Part shown: positions 16,936-24,241 of the stretch, one piece after another
Layout of the letters: each line of letters starts with the position of its first letter
How positions within the stretch are numbered: the stretch's first letter is position 1
Notes under the pieces: generated by a model
The model's database searches: none
Seen by the model: only the letters and a program-made list of their open reading frames with translations
What the model was told of the DNA's origin: nothing
Source: DASSUW01 sp963730535
Lineage (GTDB): Bacteria; Actinomycetota; Thermoleophilia; Solirubrobacterales; Solirubrobacteraceae
Assembly (NCBI GenBank): GCA_963730535.1
Contig: CAVSRU010000014.1
Location: forward strand, 124,001-188,000
Direction: 5' to 3'
DNA length: 64,000 nt
Translations under genes and position numbers: made by a program

Positions 16936-17731
16936 TGAGCACGCGCTGGACGCGGTCCACGCGGCGGCTCCGAGCCGGGGCCGGCCGTCGTGGGCGGGCG
17001 CGGCGTGGCGCCAGTTCCGGCTCGAGCGGCGGATGTTCTGGCGCAACCCGACGGCCGCGTTCTTCGGCGTCCTGCTCCCGCTGGTGCTGCTCGCGCTGTT
17101 CGGCGCCGTGTTCTCGGGGACCCAGGAGAACCTCGACGTCGTCGTGCCCGGCATCGCGGGGCTGAGCGTCGCCTCGGCGTGCTTCGTCGCCCTCGCGTAC
17201 AACCTCACCTGGCTGCGGGAGCGGGGCATCCTCAAGCGGGTCCGCGGCACGCCGCTCTCCGCCTCGGCCTACCTGGCCGGGATCGCGGCCAACGCCGTGG
17301 CCAACACCGTGCTCCAGGTCGGGGTCGTGATCGTCGCCGGCCGGCTGCTGTTCGGCGTCCCGTGGCCGGGCGACTGGCTCGCGCTCCTCGTGTTCCTCGT
17401 CCTCGGCGTCGTCTGCTTCGCGTCGCTCGGGGTCGCGCTCTCGCACGCGATCCCGAACTCCGAGTCCGCGCCCGCGTTCGTGAACGCGATCTTCCTGCCG
17501 ATGATGTTCGTCGCGGGCGTGTTCTACGACGAGGAGAACGCCCCCGCGTTCCTCAAGCGGATCGCCGAGGTCACCCCGCTCAAGCACCTCATCGACGGGC
17601 TCTCCGGCGCCATGGTGCACGGCGAGGGGCTGGCCGACCATGGCGTGGCGCTGCTCGTGCTGGGGCTGTGGGCGGCGGTGGGCGTGGTGATCGCCGTGCG
17701 CGGCTTCTCGTGGGAAGCCCGGCGCGCCTGA
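16931..17731 (+). CDS. ABC-2 type permease
   Basis: Membrane partner of the preceding ATPase. The 266 residues hold six hydrophobic segments; the first follows FWRNPTAAFFGVLLPLVLLA near residue 37, and the last is HGVALLVLGLWAAVGVVIAV near 240. GILKRVRGTPLSASAYLAG is the amphipathic loop typical of ABC2_membrane proteins. ATG 16931 is preferred because it reproduces the junction seen at hutI; in-frame ATG 16880 would add 17 residues and lie inside the small coupled ORF. The stop overlaps the next gene's start (TGATG). Confidence 0.9.
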   Translation: MSEHALDAVHAAAPSRGRPSWAGAAWRQFRLERRMFWRNPTAAFFGVLLPLVLLALFGAVFSGTQENLDVVVPGIAGLSVASACFVALAYNLTWLRERGILKRVRGTPLSASAYLAGIAANAVANTVLQVGVVIVAGRLLFGVPWPGDWLALLVFLVLGVVCFASLGVALSHAIPNSESAPAFVNAIFLPMMFVAGVFYDEENAPAFLKRIAEVTPLKHLIDGLSGAMVHGEGLADHGVALLVLGLWAAVGVVIAVRGFSWEARRA

Positions 17732-18846
17732 TGGCGAGGCTCAACACGGCCATGTGGGCGTCGCTCGGGCTGATCGCGTGGACGCACGCCGGCTACCCGC
17801 TCGCCGCCGCCGCGGCGGCCTCGCGGCGCCGCTACGCGCCGCGCCGCGACCCGGCGCATCTGCCGTCCGTCGCGCTCATCATCGCCGCCCACGACGAGGA
17901 GCGCGTGATCGCCGCCCGGCTCGAGAACGCGCTGGCGCTCGACTACCCGCGCCTCGAGATCATCGTCAGCCTCGACGGGTCGACGGACGGCACGCGGGAG
18001 ATCGTCGAGCGCTTCCCGGGCGTTCGCCTGCTGGACAACGAGCGGGGCGGGAAGGTGGCCGCCCAGAACGCCGCGGTGCGCGCCACGGACGCCGACGTGC
18101 TCGCGTTCTCGGACGCGAACTCGATGTGGGAGCCGGACGCGCTGCGCCGGCTCGTCGCCGTCCTCGCCGATCCCGAGGTCGGCTACGTCTGCGGGCGCCT
18201 GCGGCTCGTCGGCACGAGCGGGGAGAACCTCGAGGGGCACTACTGGCGCTACGAGCTGTGGCTGCGCGAGCAGGAGTCGCGGCTCGGGTCGATCACCGCC
18301 GGCAACGGCGCCATCTACGCCGTGCGCCGGTCGGCGTACGTGGAGCTCCCCTCCACGTCGAGCCACGACATCGGCCTGCCGTTCCGGCTGCGCCGGGCAG
18401 GGCTGCGCGCGGTGTACGAGCCCGACGCGGTCGCGGTCGAGCCGGCCGCCGCGACGACCTCGGACGAGTGGGCCCGCAAGGTCCGGATGCTCTCGCGCTC
18501 GTGGGGCGACCTGCTGCTCGGTGGGATGCTCGACCCGCGGCGCCAGCCGCCCGGGTACTTCGCCGAGCTGCTCTCCCATCGCCTCCTTCGCTACTCGAGC
18601 GGGCTGCTCCACGTCTCTCTGCTCGCCTGCTGCCTGGCGCTGGCCCCGGTGTCGCGCTCGGCGCGGGCGCTGCTCGCCGCCCACGCCGCGGGCGCGGCCG
18701 TCGCGGTCGCGGGCCGGCGCGGCGTGCCGCTCGCCGCCTTCGCCTGGTACTACGTCGTCGTCACCGCCGCCTCGGTGGCCGGCCTGGCGCGGATGCTGCG
18801 CGACGGACCGCAGGCCACGTGGACGCCGGTGGAGGGCACGCGGTGA
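17731..18846 (+). CDS. Membrane glycosyltransferase, family 2
   Basis: Transfers a sugar from a nucleotide donor to a lipid or polymer acceptor at the membrane. The 371 residues contain an N-terminal helix, the GT2 Rossmann-like core (VALIIAAHDEERVIAARLEN near residue 45; IIVSLDGSTDGTREIV; ADVLAFSDANSMWEPDAL with the DxD-like SDA), and two to three C-terminal hydrophobic segments (LLHVSLLACCLALAP; FAWYYVVVTAASVAGLARM). It resembles chitooligosaccharide/hyaluronan-type GT2 enzymes with a membrane tail. Overlaps both neighbours by 1-4 bp. Confidence 0.88.
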   Translation: MARLNTAMWASLGLIAWTHAGYPLAAAAAASRRRYAPRRDPAHLPSVALIIAAHDEERVIAARLENALALDYPRLEIIVSLDGSTDGTREIVERFPGVRLLDNERGGKVAAQNAAVRATDADVLAFSDANSMWEPDALRRLVAVLADPEVGYVCGRLRLVGTSGENLEGHYWRYELWLREQESRLGSITAGNGAIYAVRRSAYVELPSTSSHDIGLPFRLRRAGLRAVYEPDAVAVEPAAATTSDEWARKVRMLSRSWGDLLLGGMLDPRRQPPGYFAELLSHRLLRYSSGLLHVSLLACCLALAPVSRSARALLAAHAAGAAVAVAGRRGVPLAAFAWYYVVVTAASVAGLARMLRDGPQATWTPVEGTR

Positions 18847-19475
18847 TCGACGCGTTCCTCACCCGCGCGCTCGACCTCGTGATCGCGGGCGCCGCGGCGC
18901 TGCTCGGCGCGCCGGTGCTCGTCGCGATCGCGATCGCCATCCGGCTCGAGAGCCGCGGCCCGATCATCCTGCGCCAGACGCGGGTGGGCCTCGACGGGCA
19001 GGACTTCGAGCTGCTCAAGTTCCGCACGATGGTCCCGGACGCCCACCTGCTGGGCACCGGCTGGCTGATCGCCGAGAAGGACCCGAGGATCACGCGCGTC
19101 GGGCGGTTCCTGCGCCGCTGGTCGCTCGACGAGCTGCCCCAGGTGCTCAACGTGTTGCGGGGCGACATGAGCATCGTCGGCCCCCGCCCCACGCTGCGCT
19201 ACCAGGTCGACCAGTACACGCCGTTCCAGCGCCGGCGGCTCGAGGTCCGCCCCGGGATCACCGGCTGGGCCCAGGTCCTCGGCCGCAACCGGCTCACCTG
19301 GCCGCAGCGGATCGAGCTCGACGTGTGGTACGTCGACAACCGCTCGATCTGGCTCGACCTGCGGCTGCTCTTCCGCACCCTGCCGATGCTCGCCAAGCCC
19401 ACCGGCGTCTACAACGACGCGCGCGGGGACTGGGGCGAGCGGGAGCAGGAGGCGGCCAAGGTTGCGCGGCGGTAG
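18843..19475 (+). CDS. Undecaprenyl-phosphate sugar-1-phosphate transferase (PglC-like)
   Basis: Starts glycan assembly by moving a sugar-1-phosphate onto a polyprenyl phosphate. The 210 residues are only the catalytic core of the small monotopic phosphoglycosyl transferases: reentrant hydrophobic helix at 1-33, FELLKFRTMVPDA near 60, SLDELPQVLNVLRGDMSIVG then PRP near 98-118, and RPGITGWAQVLGRNRLTWP near 138. No N-terminal four-helix domain, so PglC-like rather than WbaP-like. GTG 18843 overlaps the glycosyltransferase stop. The convergent neighbour is a PglD/NeuD-type acetyltransferase, a pairing known from N-acetylated sugar pathways. Confidence 0.9.
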   Translation: MIDAFLTRALDLVIAGAAALLGAPVLVAIAIAIRLESRGPIILRQTRVGLDGQDFELLKFRTMVPDAHLLGTGWLIAEKDPRITRVGRFLRRWSLDELPQVLNVLRGDMSIVGPRPTLRYQVDQYTPFQRRRLEVRPGITGWAQVLGRNRLTWPQRIELDVWYVDNRSIWLDLRLLFRTLPMLAKPTGVYNDARGDWGEREQEAAKVARR

Positions 19476-19476
19476 G

Positions 19477-19586
19477 AAACGTCAACTGCGAAACGTCAAC
19501 TGCGCTGGGTGGGGAAGGCGAGGGGTTCGGTCGCGAACTATCCCCGATTAGCGTCGGTTTCCGGGGCTAATCCGGGATAGTTCGCG
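19477..19586. repeat. Modular palindromic element, copy 2 (duplicated left end, terminal hairpin)
   Basis: AAACGTCAACTGCG is repeated in tandem (19477-19490 and 19491-19504), followed by CTGGGTGGGGAAGGCGAGGG as in the type I left arm. Instead of a right arm there is a strong hairpin: CGCGAACTATCCCCGATTAG (19532-19551) pairs with CTAATCCGGGATAGTTCGCG (19567-19586) with one mismatch. The hairpin ends 1 bp before the stop of the convergent acetyltransferase gene and could terminate both genes. Confidence 0.8.
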
Positions 19587-19587
19587 C

Positions 19588-20208
19588 TCAGAGCGGTCGC
19601 GCGGGGACTCCCGCCACGCGCGCGCCCGCCGGCACGTCTGCCACCACGACCGCCCCCGCCGCGACGAACGCGCCCTCCCCCACGGTCACTCCCTCAATGA
19701 CTACGGCGCCCATGCCCACATGGGCGCCGGCGCCCACCGCGGCTCCTCCGCCGAGCGTCGCCCCAGGCGCCACGTGCGCAAAATCACCGATCACGCAGTC
19801 GTGCTCCACCACGGCTGCCGTGTTGACGAGGGCGCCGTCGCCGAGCGTCGCCTCGGCGTTGACGACCGCGGTGGCGAGCACCTGGGCGCCGCGACCAAGC
19901 GTCGCCCAGGGCGACACGGCGGCGGTCGCGTGCAGGATCGGCGGGAGCTCGAAGCCGGCGGCGAGCAGGCGCTCGGCCGCGCGTCGCCGCGGGCCGGTGT
20001 CGCCGATCCCGCCGACGCCGAGGAACGCGTGCGCGACGTCGTGGCCGGTCAGCCCGTCGGTGATCGGCACGCCGAGCAGCTCAGAGCCGGCGAGCGCCGG
20101 GTCGTCGTCGACGAGCGCGACGACCTCGAAGCGGCCCGCCGAGCGGATCGCCTCCAGCACCGACTTCGCGTGCGTCCCGGCTCCCAGGCCGACGATCCGC
20201 TCCGGCAT
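19588..20208 (-). CDS. Sugar O/N-acetyltransferase, NeuD/PglD family
   Basis: Acetylates a nucleotide-sugar or glycan precursor using acetyl-CoA. The 206 residues have a small Rossmann-like N-terminus (RIVGLGAGTHAKSVLEAI; FEVVALVDDDPAL) and a C-terminal left-handed beta-helix of hexapeptide repeats (ALVNTAAVVEHDCVIGDFAH, GAHVGMGAVVIEGVTVGEGA). HDC holds the catalytic-type His of the family (VEHDCVIGDF). ATG 20208 overlaps the stop of the upstream GT2 gene. It faces the PglC-like gene, supporting a shared glycan pathway. Confidence 0.9.
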   Translation of the reverse strand: MPERIVGLGAGTHAKSVLEAIRSAGRFEVVALVDDDPALAGSELLGVPITDGLTGHDVAHAFLGVGGIGDTGPRRRAAERLLAAGFELPPILHATAAVSPWATLGRGAQVLATAVVNAEATLGDGALVNTAAVVEHDCVIGDFAHVAPGATLGGGAAVGAGAHVGMGAVVIEGVTVGEGAFVAAGAVVVADVPAGARVAGVPARPL

Positions 20209-21065
20209 CAGAACACCGGCGGGCGGCCGGCGAGCGTCATGCGCAGGAGCGTCCGGGCGCGCAGCCGGCGACGCGGGCCGCACGGCCCCGTCATCCCGTC
20301 GCGATAGCCGCGGGCGGCGCGCCGCAGCCGGTCGACCGAGCTCAGGCGCGGCAGCGCGCGCAGGACGAAGGTGGCCACGAAGAGCGCGCCGAGCGGGAGC
20401 GGCAGGTAGCGGCGGGCGAGCCAGACGCGGTTGCGGGCGCCGAAGTAGTAGCCGTACTCGTTGCGGGCCGGCCGGTACGGCGGGTGTACCGCGGTGACGT
20501 CGCCCGCGTAGCGGACCCGGTAGCCCGCGTCCATCACGCGCCAGGCGAGATCGACGCCCTCGTGCACGAAGCGGAAGTCTCCCGGCCAGCCGCCCACCTC
20601 GTCGAAGACGCGCCGCGGCATCGCCACCGCGCCCTCCCAGACGTGCGTGACGTCGCTGCTGCGCGCCGGGTCGCCCACCCGCAGGCGCGGCACCCACTCG
20701 CGCGCCGCGGGGCCCGGTCCGTCCGGCACGATCCGCAGCTGCAGCAGCCCCAGGCTCGAGTCGGCGGCGAACTTGGCCTCGACGCGGGCGAGCGCGTCGG
20801 TGTCGGCGAGGCCGGCGTCGTCATCGAGGAAGAACAGCAGGTCGCCGCCAACGTACGGGACGCCCGCGTTGCGCCCGCCGGGGATCCCGGCGTCCTCGTC
20901 GAGCGCGACCGCGCGTACGCGGTCGGGGAGGCCGTCCGGCGTCCAGCCGTTGCCGACGACGGCGACGTCCACGTCGACCCCGCGCTGGTTGAGGAGCGAC
21001 TCGACCGCACGGCGCAGCTCCCGCGGGCGGCGACCCTGGGTGAGGACCACGCACCCGTAGCTCAC
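20208..21065 (-). CDS. Glycosyltransferase family 2
   Basis: Soluble or peripheral GT2 enzyme of 285 residues. Seen: CVVLTQGRRPRELRRAVESL at the N-terminus, VDVDVAVVGNGWTPDG, the donor-site acidic run DLLFFLDDDAGLADTDALAR near residue 79, and EGVDLAWRVMDAGYRVRYAG near 168, the ED-type acceptor loop of rhamnosyl- and mycolyl-glycan GT2 enzymes. A C-terminal hydrophobic stretch (PLGALFVATFVLRAL) may touch the membrane. GTG 21065 is supported by minus-strand TACCAT 7 nt upstream. Confidence 0.87.
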   Translation of the reverse strand: MSYGCVVLTQGRRPRELRRAVESLLNQRGVDVDVAVVGNGWTPDGLPDRVRAVALDEDAGIPGGRNAGVPYVGGDLLFFLDDDAGLADTDALARVEAKFAADSSLGLLQLRIVPDGPGPAAREWVPRLRVGDPARSSDVTHVWEGAVAMPRRVFDEVGGWPGDFRFVHEGVDLAWRVMDAGYRVRYAGDVTAVHPPYRPARNEYGYYFGARNRVWLARRYLPLPLGALFVATFVLRALPRLSSVDRLRRAARGYRDGMTGPCGPRRRLRARTLLRMTLAGRPPVF

Positions 21066-21072
21066 CCGCGCG

Positions 21073-21082
21073 ATGGTATACC
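21073..21082. promoter_or_regulatory. Bidirectional leaderless promoter core ATGGTATACC
   Basis: Minus-strand TACCAT (21078-21073) is 7 nt before GTG 21065. Plus-strand TATACC (21077-21082) is 8 nt before GTG 21091. The two hexamers share the TA at 21077-21078. This makes ATG 21073 an unlikely start for the phosphoesterase, because it lies inside the -10. Confidence 0.5.
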
Positions 21083-21090
21083 GCCGCTTG

Positions 21091-21780
21091 GTGCTCGCCC
21101 TGCTCTACGACGTGCACGGGAACCTCCCGGCGTTGGAGGCGGTGGTGGCCGACGCCGAAACGCAGGGCGCCGATCGATGGGTCCTCGGCGGCGACTACGC
21201 GCTGTTCGGCGGCTGGCCGGCCGAGACGGTCGCGCGACTGCGCGAGCTCGGCCCCGCGGTGTGGATCCGCGGTAACGGCGAGCGGTGGACCGCCGACCCG
21301 GGATCGGCGCCCGACAACCCGGTGGTGCCGGGAGCGATCGCGGCGGCGCGGGCGGCGCTCGGCGAGGAGACCGTCACCGAGCTGGCCGCGCTCCCGGGCA
21401 GCATCGAAGACGAGGGCGCCCTCGTCTGCCACGGCTCGCCGCCGAGCGACGTCCGCTCCTTCCTCCCCCAGCCCGCCGAGGACGAGGCCGAGCTGCTCGA
21501 GGGCGTCACCCAGCCGCGCGTCTACTTCGGTCACACCCACCTTCCGTTCCGCCGGGTATCGCAGGTGCGGGGCATCGAGCTCGTCAACCCCGGCTCGGTC
21601 GGGATGCCCTTCGACGGCGACCCCCGCGCCGCCTACGCGCTCGTCCACCCGGACGGGGAGATCGAGCACCGCCGCGTCGCTTACGACCACGAAGCGAGCG
21701 CCACCCGCGTCCGCGCCCTCGGCCAGCCGTGGACCGAGACCGTCGCCCGGCGCATCGAGCAGGCCCGCATGGACGTCTAG
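21091..21780 (+). CDS. Metallophosphoesterase (YfcE/DNA-repair-exonuclease-like fold)
   Basis: Calcineurin-like phosphoesterase of 229 residues. The metal motifs are LLYDVHGNLPALEAVV (D-x-H), WVLGGDYALFGGWPAE (GD), WIRGNGERW (GN, with Glu replacing the usual His of GNH), LVCHGSPPSD and VYFGHTHLPFRRV (GHTH), then LVNPGSVGMPFDGDPRAAYA. The altered GNGE in place of GNHD is worth noting but is common in this subfamily. GTG 21091 is preferred to ATG 21073 because of the overlapping promoter. Substrate unknown. Confidence 0.85.
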   Translation: MLALLYDVHGNLPALEAVVADAETQGADRWVLGGDYALFGGWPAETVARLRELGPAVWIRGNGERWTADPGSAPDNPVVPGAIAAARAALGEETVTELAALPGSIEDEGALVCHGSPPSDVRSFLPQPAEDEAELLEGVTQPRVYFGHTHLPFRRVSQVRGIELVNPGSVGMPFDGDPRAAYALVHPDGEIEHRRVAYDHEASATRVRALGQPWTETVARRIEQARMDV

Positions 21781-21790
21781 CTCGCGCCGG

Positions 21791-21941
21791 CGAACGTCAA
21801 CGGCGGCATTGAGGGGTGGCGCGGACGGCGTGTGCTCACTTGACGGCGATATTCGCCGTCAAGTCGACAACCGCCGCCGTACCAGCCCCCTCGGGCGCGC
21901 CGCTCGTCACCGCCTCCCTTCCCAGCCGCCGTTGACGTTCG
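21791..21941. repeat. Modular palindromic element, copy 3 (module P)
   Basis: Outer arms CGAACGTCAACGGCGG (21791-21806) and CCGCCGTTGACGTTCG (21926-21941) are perfect 16-bp inverted repeats. The left arm continues CATTGAGGGGTGG (type II) and the right arm is preceded by CCTCCCTTCCCAG (type I like). In the middle ACTTGACGGCGA (21838-21849) pairs perfectly with TCGCCGTCAAGT (21853-21864) around TAT. It fills the gap between two convergent genes. Confidence 0.88.
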
Positions 21942-21960
21942 TATGCGTCACCGCGACGCC

Positions 21961-22746
21961 CTAGCTCGCGCCGCGCGCCGACCAGCCGCCGTCAGAGGCG
22001 ATGGTCTGACCGGTGATCCACTCGGCGTCGTCGGTGCACAGCCACGCGACGAGCTTGGCGACGTCGTCGGGGCGGCCCCAGCGGCCGGACGGCATCGCCT
22101 GCTCGACCCGGCGGCGCAGCTCGCCGGTCGCGTAGCCGGTGTCGTTGGGGCCGGGGTTGACGGCGTTGACGGTGATGCCGCGCGGGGCGAGCTCGACCGC
22201 GAGCGAGGCCGTCAGCTGCTGGACGGCCGCCTTGGACGCGATGTAGGGCAGCTCCTCCGGCATCGCCCCGTGGTACTGGCCGGACGTGAAGAGCACGATC
22301 CGCCCGCCGGTCGGCGCGTCGTACTGCGCCGCAAACTCCCGGGCCAGGAGCAACGTCGCCCTCGCATTGACCGCGAACGAGCGGTCCAGCTCCTCCGCCG
22401 TGAGATCCGCAAGCGACTGGCGGGAGCTGCGGGCGTGGTTCGCCACCAGCACGTCGACGTGCCCGAGGGCGGCCCGAGCCGCCTCGAACAGGAGTCGCGG
22501 CGCCTCCGGGTCCGCCAGGTCGACCGCGGCGAACTGCACCTCGGCGCCGGCGTCCCGCAGCTCGCGGACGACGCTCTCGCCCCCTTCGGCGTCCTCGCCG
22601 TACGGCTGCTCCGCATCGTGCGGCGCCCAGCCGGTCAGGAAGAGTCGCGCGCCCTCGCCGGCGAACCGCCGCGCCAGCGCCGCGCCGATCCCCCCTTCCC
22701 GGCTCACGCCCGTGATCACCACAGCCCGACCCGTCGGTGACGCCAT
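21961..22746 (-). CDS. Short-chain dehydrogenase/reductase
   Basis: Classical NAD(P)-dependent SDR of 261 residues with unknown substrate. Seen: VVITGVSREGGIGAALARRF (a modified GxxxGxG loop with an insert), DVLVANHARSS in place of NNAG, ILFTSGQYHGAMPEELPY then IASKAAVQQL (catalytic Tyr and Lys of YxxxK), and NAVNPGPNDTGYATGELRRR. It resembles the SDR subgroup annotated near FabG. ATG 22746 is fixed by TAGTGT 6 nt upstream on the minus strand. It is divergent from hutH and shares the promoter region. Confidence 0.9.
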   Translation of the reverse strand: MASPTGRAVVITGVSREGGIGAALARRFAGEGARLFLTGWAPHDAEQPYGEDAEGGESVVRELRDAGAEVQFAAVDLADPEAPRLLFEAARAALGHVDVLVANHARSSRQSLADLTAEELDRSFAVNARATLLLAREFAAQYDAPTGGRIVLFTSGQYHGAMPEELPYIASKAAVQQLTASLAVELAPRGITVNAVNPGPNDTGYATGELRRRVEQAMPSGRWGRPDDVAKLVAWLCTDDAEWITGQTIASDGGWSARGAS

Positions 22747-22752
22747 CCGGGC

Positions 22753-22759
22753 ACACTAT
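22753..22759. promoter_or_regulatory. Bidirectional leaderless promoter ACACTAT (SDR / hutH)
   Basis: Minus-strand TAGTGT (22758-22753) is 6 nt before ATG 22746. Plus-strand CACTAT (22754-22759) is 6 nt before ATG 22766 of hutH. The two -10 elements overlap almost fully, so the genes probably compete for polymerase. Confidence 0.5.
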
Positions 22760-22765
22760 GGCGCG

Positions 22766-24241
22766 ATGCCTTCGCTCGCGGAGCTCGAGGAGGTTGCCCG
22801 CGGCGCGCCGCCACCGGCGCTCGACGACCGCGATCGGGAGCGGATCGCGGCGGGGCGCGCGGTGGTCGAGACGGCGCTCGCGGCCGGCACCGCCGTCTAC
22901 GGCGTGACGACCGGCTTCGGGCAGCTCGAGAACGTGCGCATCGCCACCGAGGACGCGGCGAAGCTGCAGGTCAACCTCCTGCGCTCGCACGCGGTCGGCT
23001 CCGGCCCGCCGCTGCCCGAGGAGGTGGTGCGCGGGATGCTGTTCCTGCTCGCGTCCTCGCTGCGGCGCGGTCACTCCGGCGTTCGGGTCGACCTCGTCGA
23101 GCTCGTGCTGGGACTCCTCGAGCGGGGGGTCACGCCGGTGGTGCCGAGCAAGGGCTCGGTCGGCTCGTCGGGCGACCTGGCGCCGCTCGCCCACCTCGGA
23201 CTCGTGCTGATCGGCGAGGGCGAGGCGACGGTCGGCGGCGAGACGCTGGCGGGCCGCGAGGCGCTCGCCCGCGCCGGCCTGCGGCCGGTGACGCTGGAGG
23301 CCAAGGAGGGGCTCGCGATCATCAACGGGACCCACCTGATGGCCGCGACCGGCGCGCTCGCCGTGCGCGACATGGAGCGGCTGCTGGACGCCGCCGTGGT
23401 CGCCGTCGCGCTCTCCCTCGAAGCCTTCAAGGGCTCGACCGCGCCGTTCGACGCGCGCCTGCACGACCTGCGCGGCCAGCCGGGACCGGGCGAGGTCGCA
23501 GCGCGGCTGCGCGCGCTGCTGGCCGGCAGCTCCGTGGTGGCGAGCCACGCCGACTGCGGCCGCGTCCAGGACCCCTACACGCTGCGCTGCGCGCCGCAGG
23601 TGCTGGGAGCCATCGCGGACGCCCTCGCGTACGTGACCGGCGCCGTGGAGCGCGAGCTGGGGGCGGTGACCGACAACCCCCTGGTGTTCCCCGAGCAGAG
23701 CGACATCGTCTCGGGCGGCAACTTCCACGGCCAGCCGCTCTCCCTCCCGCTCGACCACCTCGCGCTCGCCCTGTGCGAGCTCGCCTCCTTCTCGGAGCGG
23801 CGGATCTACGCGCTCCTCTCCCCCGGCTACGCCGGCCTGCCGCCGTTCCTCACGCCCCGGCCGGGCCTGTCCTCGGGGCTGATGATCGCCCAGTACGCCG
23901 CGGCCGCGCTGGTCAACGAGAGCCAGGTGCTCGCCCACCCGGCGGGTGCCGGCTCGATCCCGACCAGCGCCGGCCAGGAGGACTTCAACTCGATGGGCGC
24001 GACCGCGGCGCTGAAGGCCCGCACGGTGGTCGAGAACACCGCGCAGGTCATCGCCACCGAGCTCGTGTGCGCGGTGCAGGGGCTCGAGTTCCACCGGCCG
24101 CTGCGCAGCACCGAGGCGCTCGAGGCGGCCGCCGCCCGCGTGCGCGAGCGGGTGCCGCGCGTGGAGGAGGACCGCTCGCTGGCCGCCGAGCTGGCCGGCC
24201 TGGCCGACGGGCTGCGCACCGGGGAGGTGGCGCTCGCATGA
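22766..24241 (+). CDS. hutH: Histidine ammonia-lyase
   Basis: Converts histidine to urocanate and ammonia, the first step of the Hut pathway. The 491 residues show YGVTTGFGQLENV near 45 (catalytic Tyr), LRSHAVGSGPPL, and the MIO cofactor site GSVGSSGDLAPLAHL near 135. The self-cyclising triplet reads Ser-Ser-Gly, not the usual Ala-Ser-Gly; a non-Ala first residue also occurs in Streptomyces HutH. Later QEDFNSMGATAALKARTVVE replaces the common QEDHVSMG. Context (hutU, hutI, hutF downstream) still makes histidine the likely substrate. ATG 22766 is set by the promoter; stop overlaps hutU. Confidence 0.9.
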   Translation: MPSLAELEEVARGAPPPALDDRDRERIAAGRAVVETALAAGTAVYGVTTGFGQLENVRIATEDAAKLQVNLLRSHAVGSGPPLPEEVVRGMLFLLASSLRRGHSGVRVDLVELVLGLLERGVTPVVPSKGSVGSSGDLAPLAHLGLVLIGEGEATVGGETLAGREALARAGLRPVTLEAKEGLAIINGTHLMAATGALAVRDMERLLDAAVVAVALSLEAFKGSTAPFDARLHDLRGQPGPGEVAARLRALLAGSSVVASHADCGRVQDPYTLRCAPQVLGAIADALAYVTGAVERELGAVTDNPLVFPEQSDIVSGGNFHGQPLSLPLDHLALALCELASFSERRIYALLSPGYAGLPPFLTPRPGLSSGLMIAQYAAAALVNESQVLAHPAGAGSIPTSAGQEDFNSMGATAALKARTVVENTAQVIATELVCAVQGLEFHRPLRSTEALEAAAARVRERVPRVEEDRSLAAELAGLADGLRTGEVALA

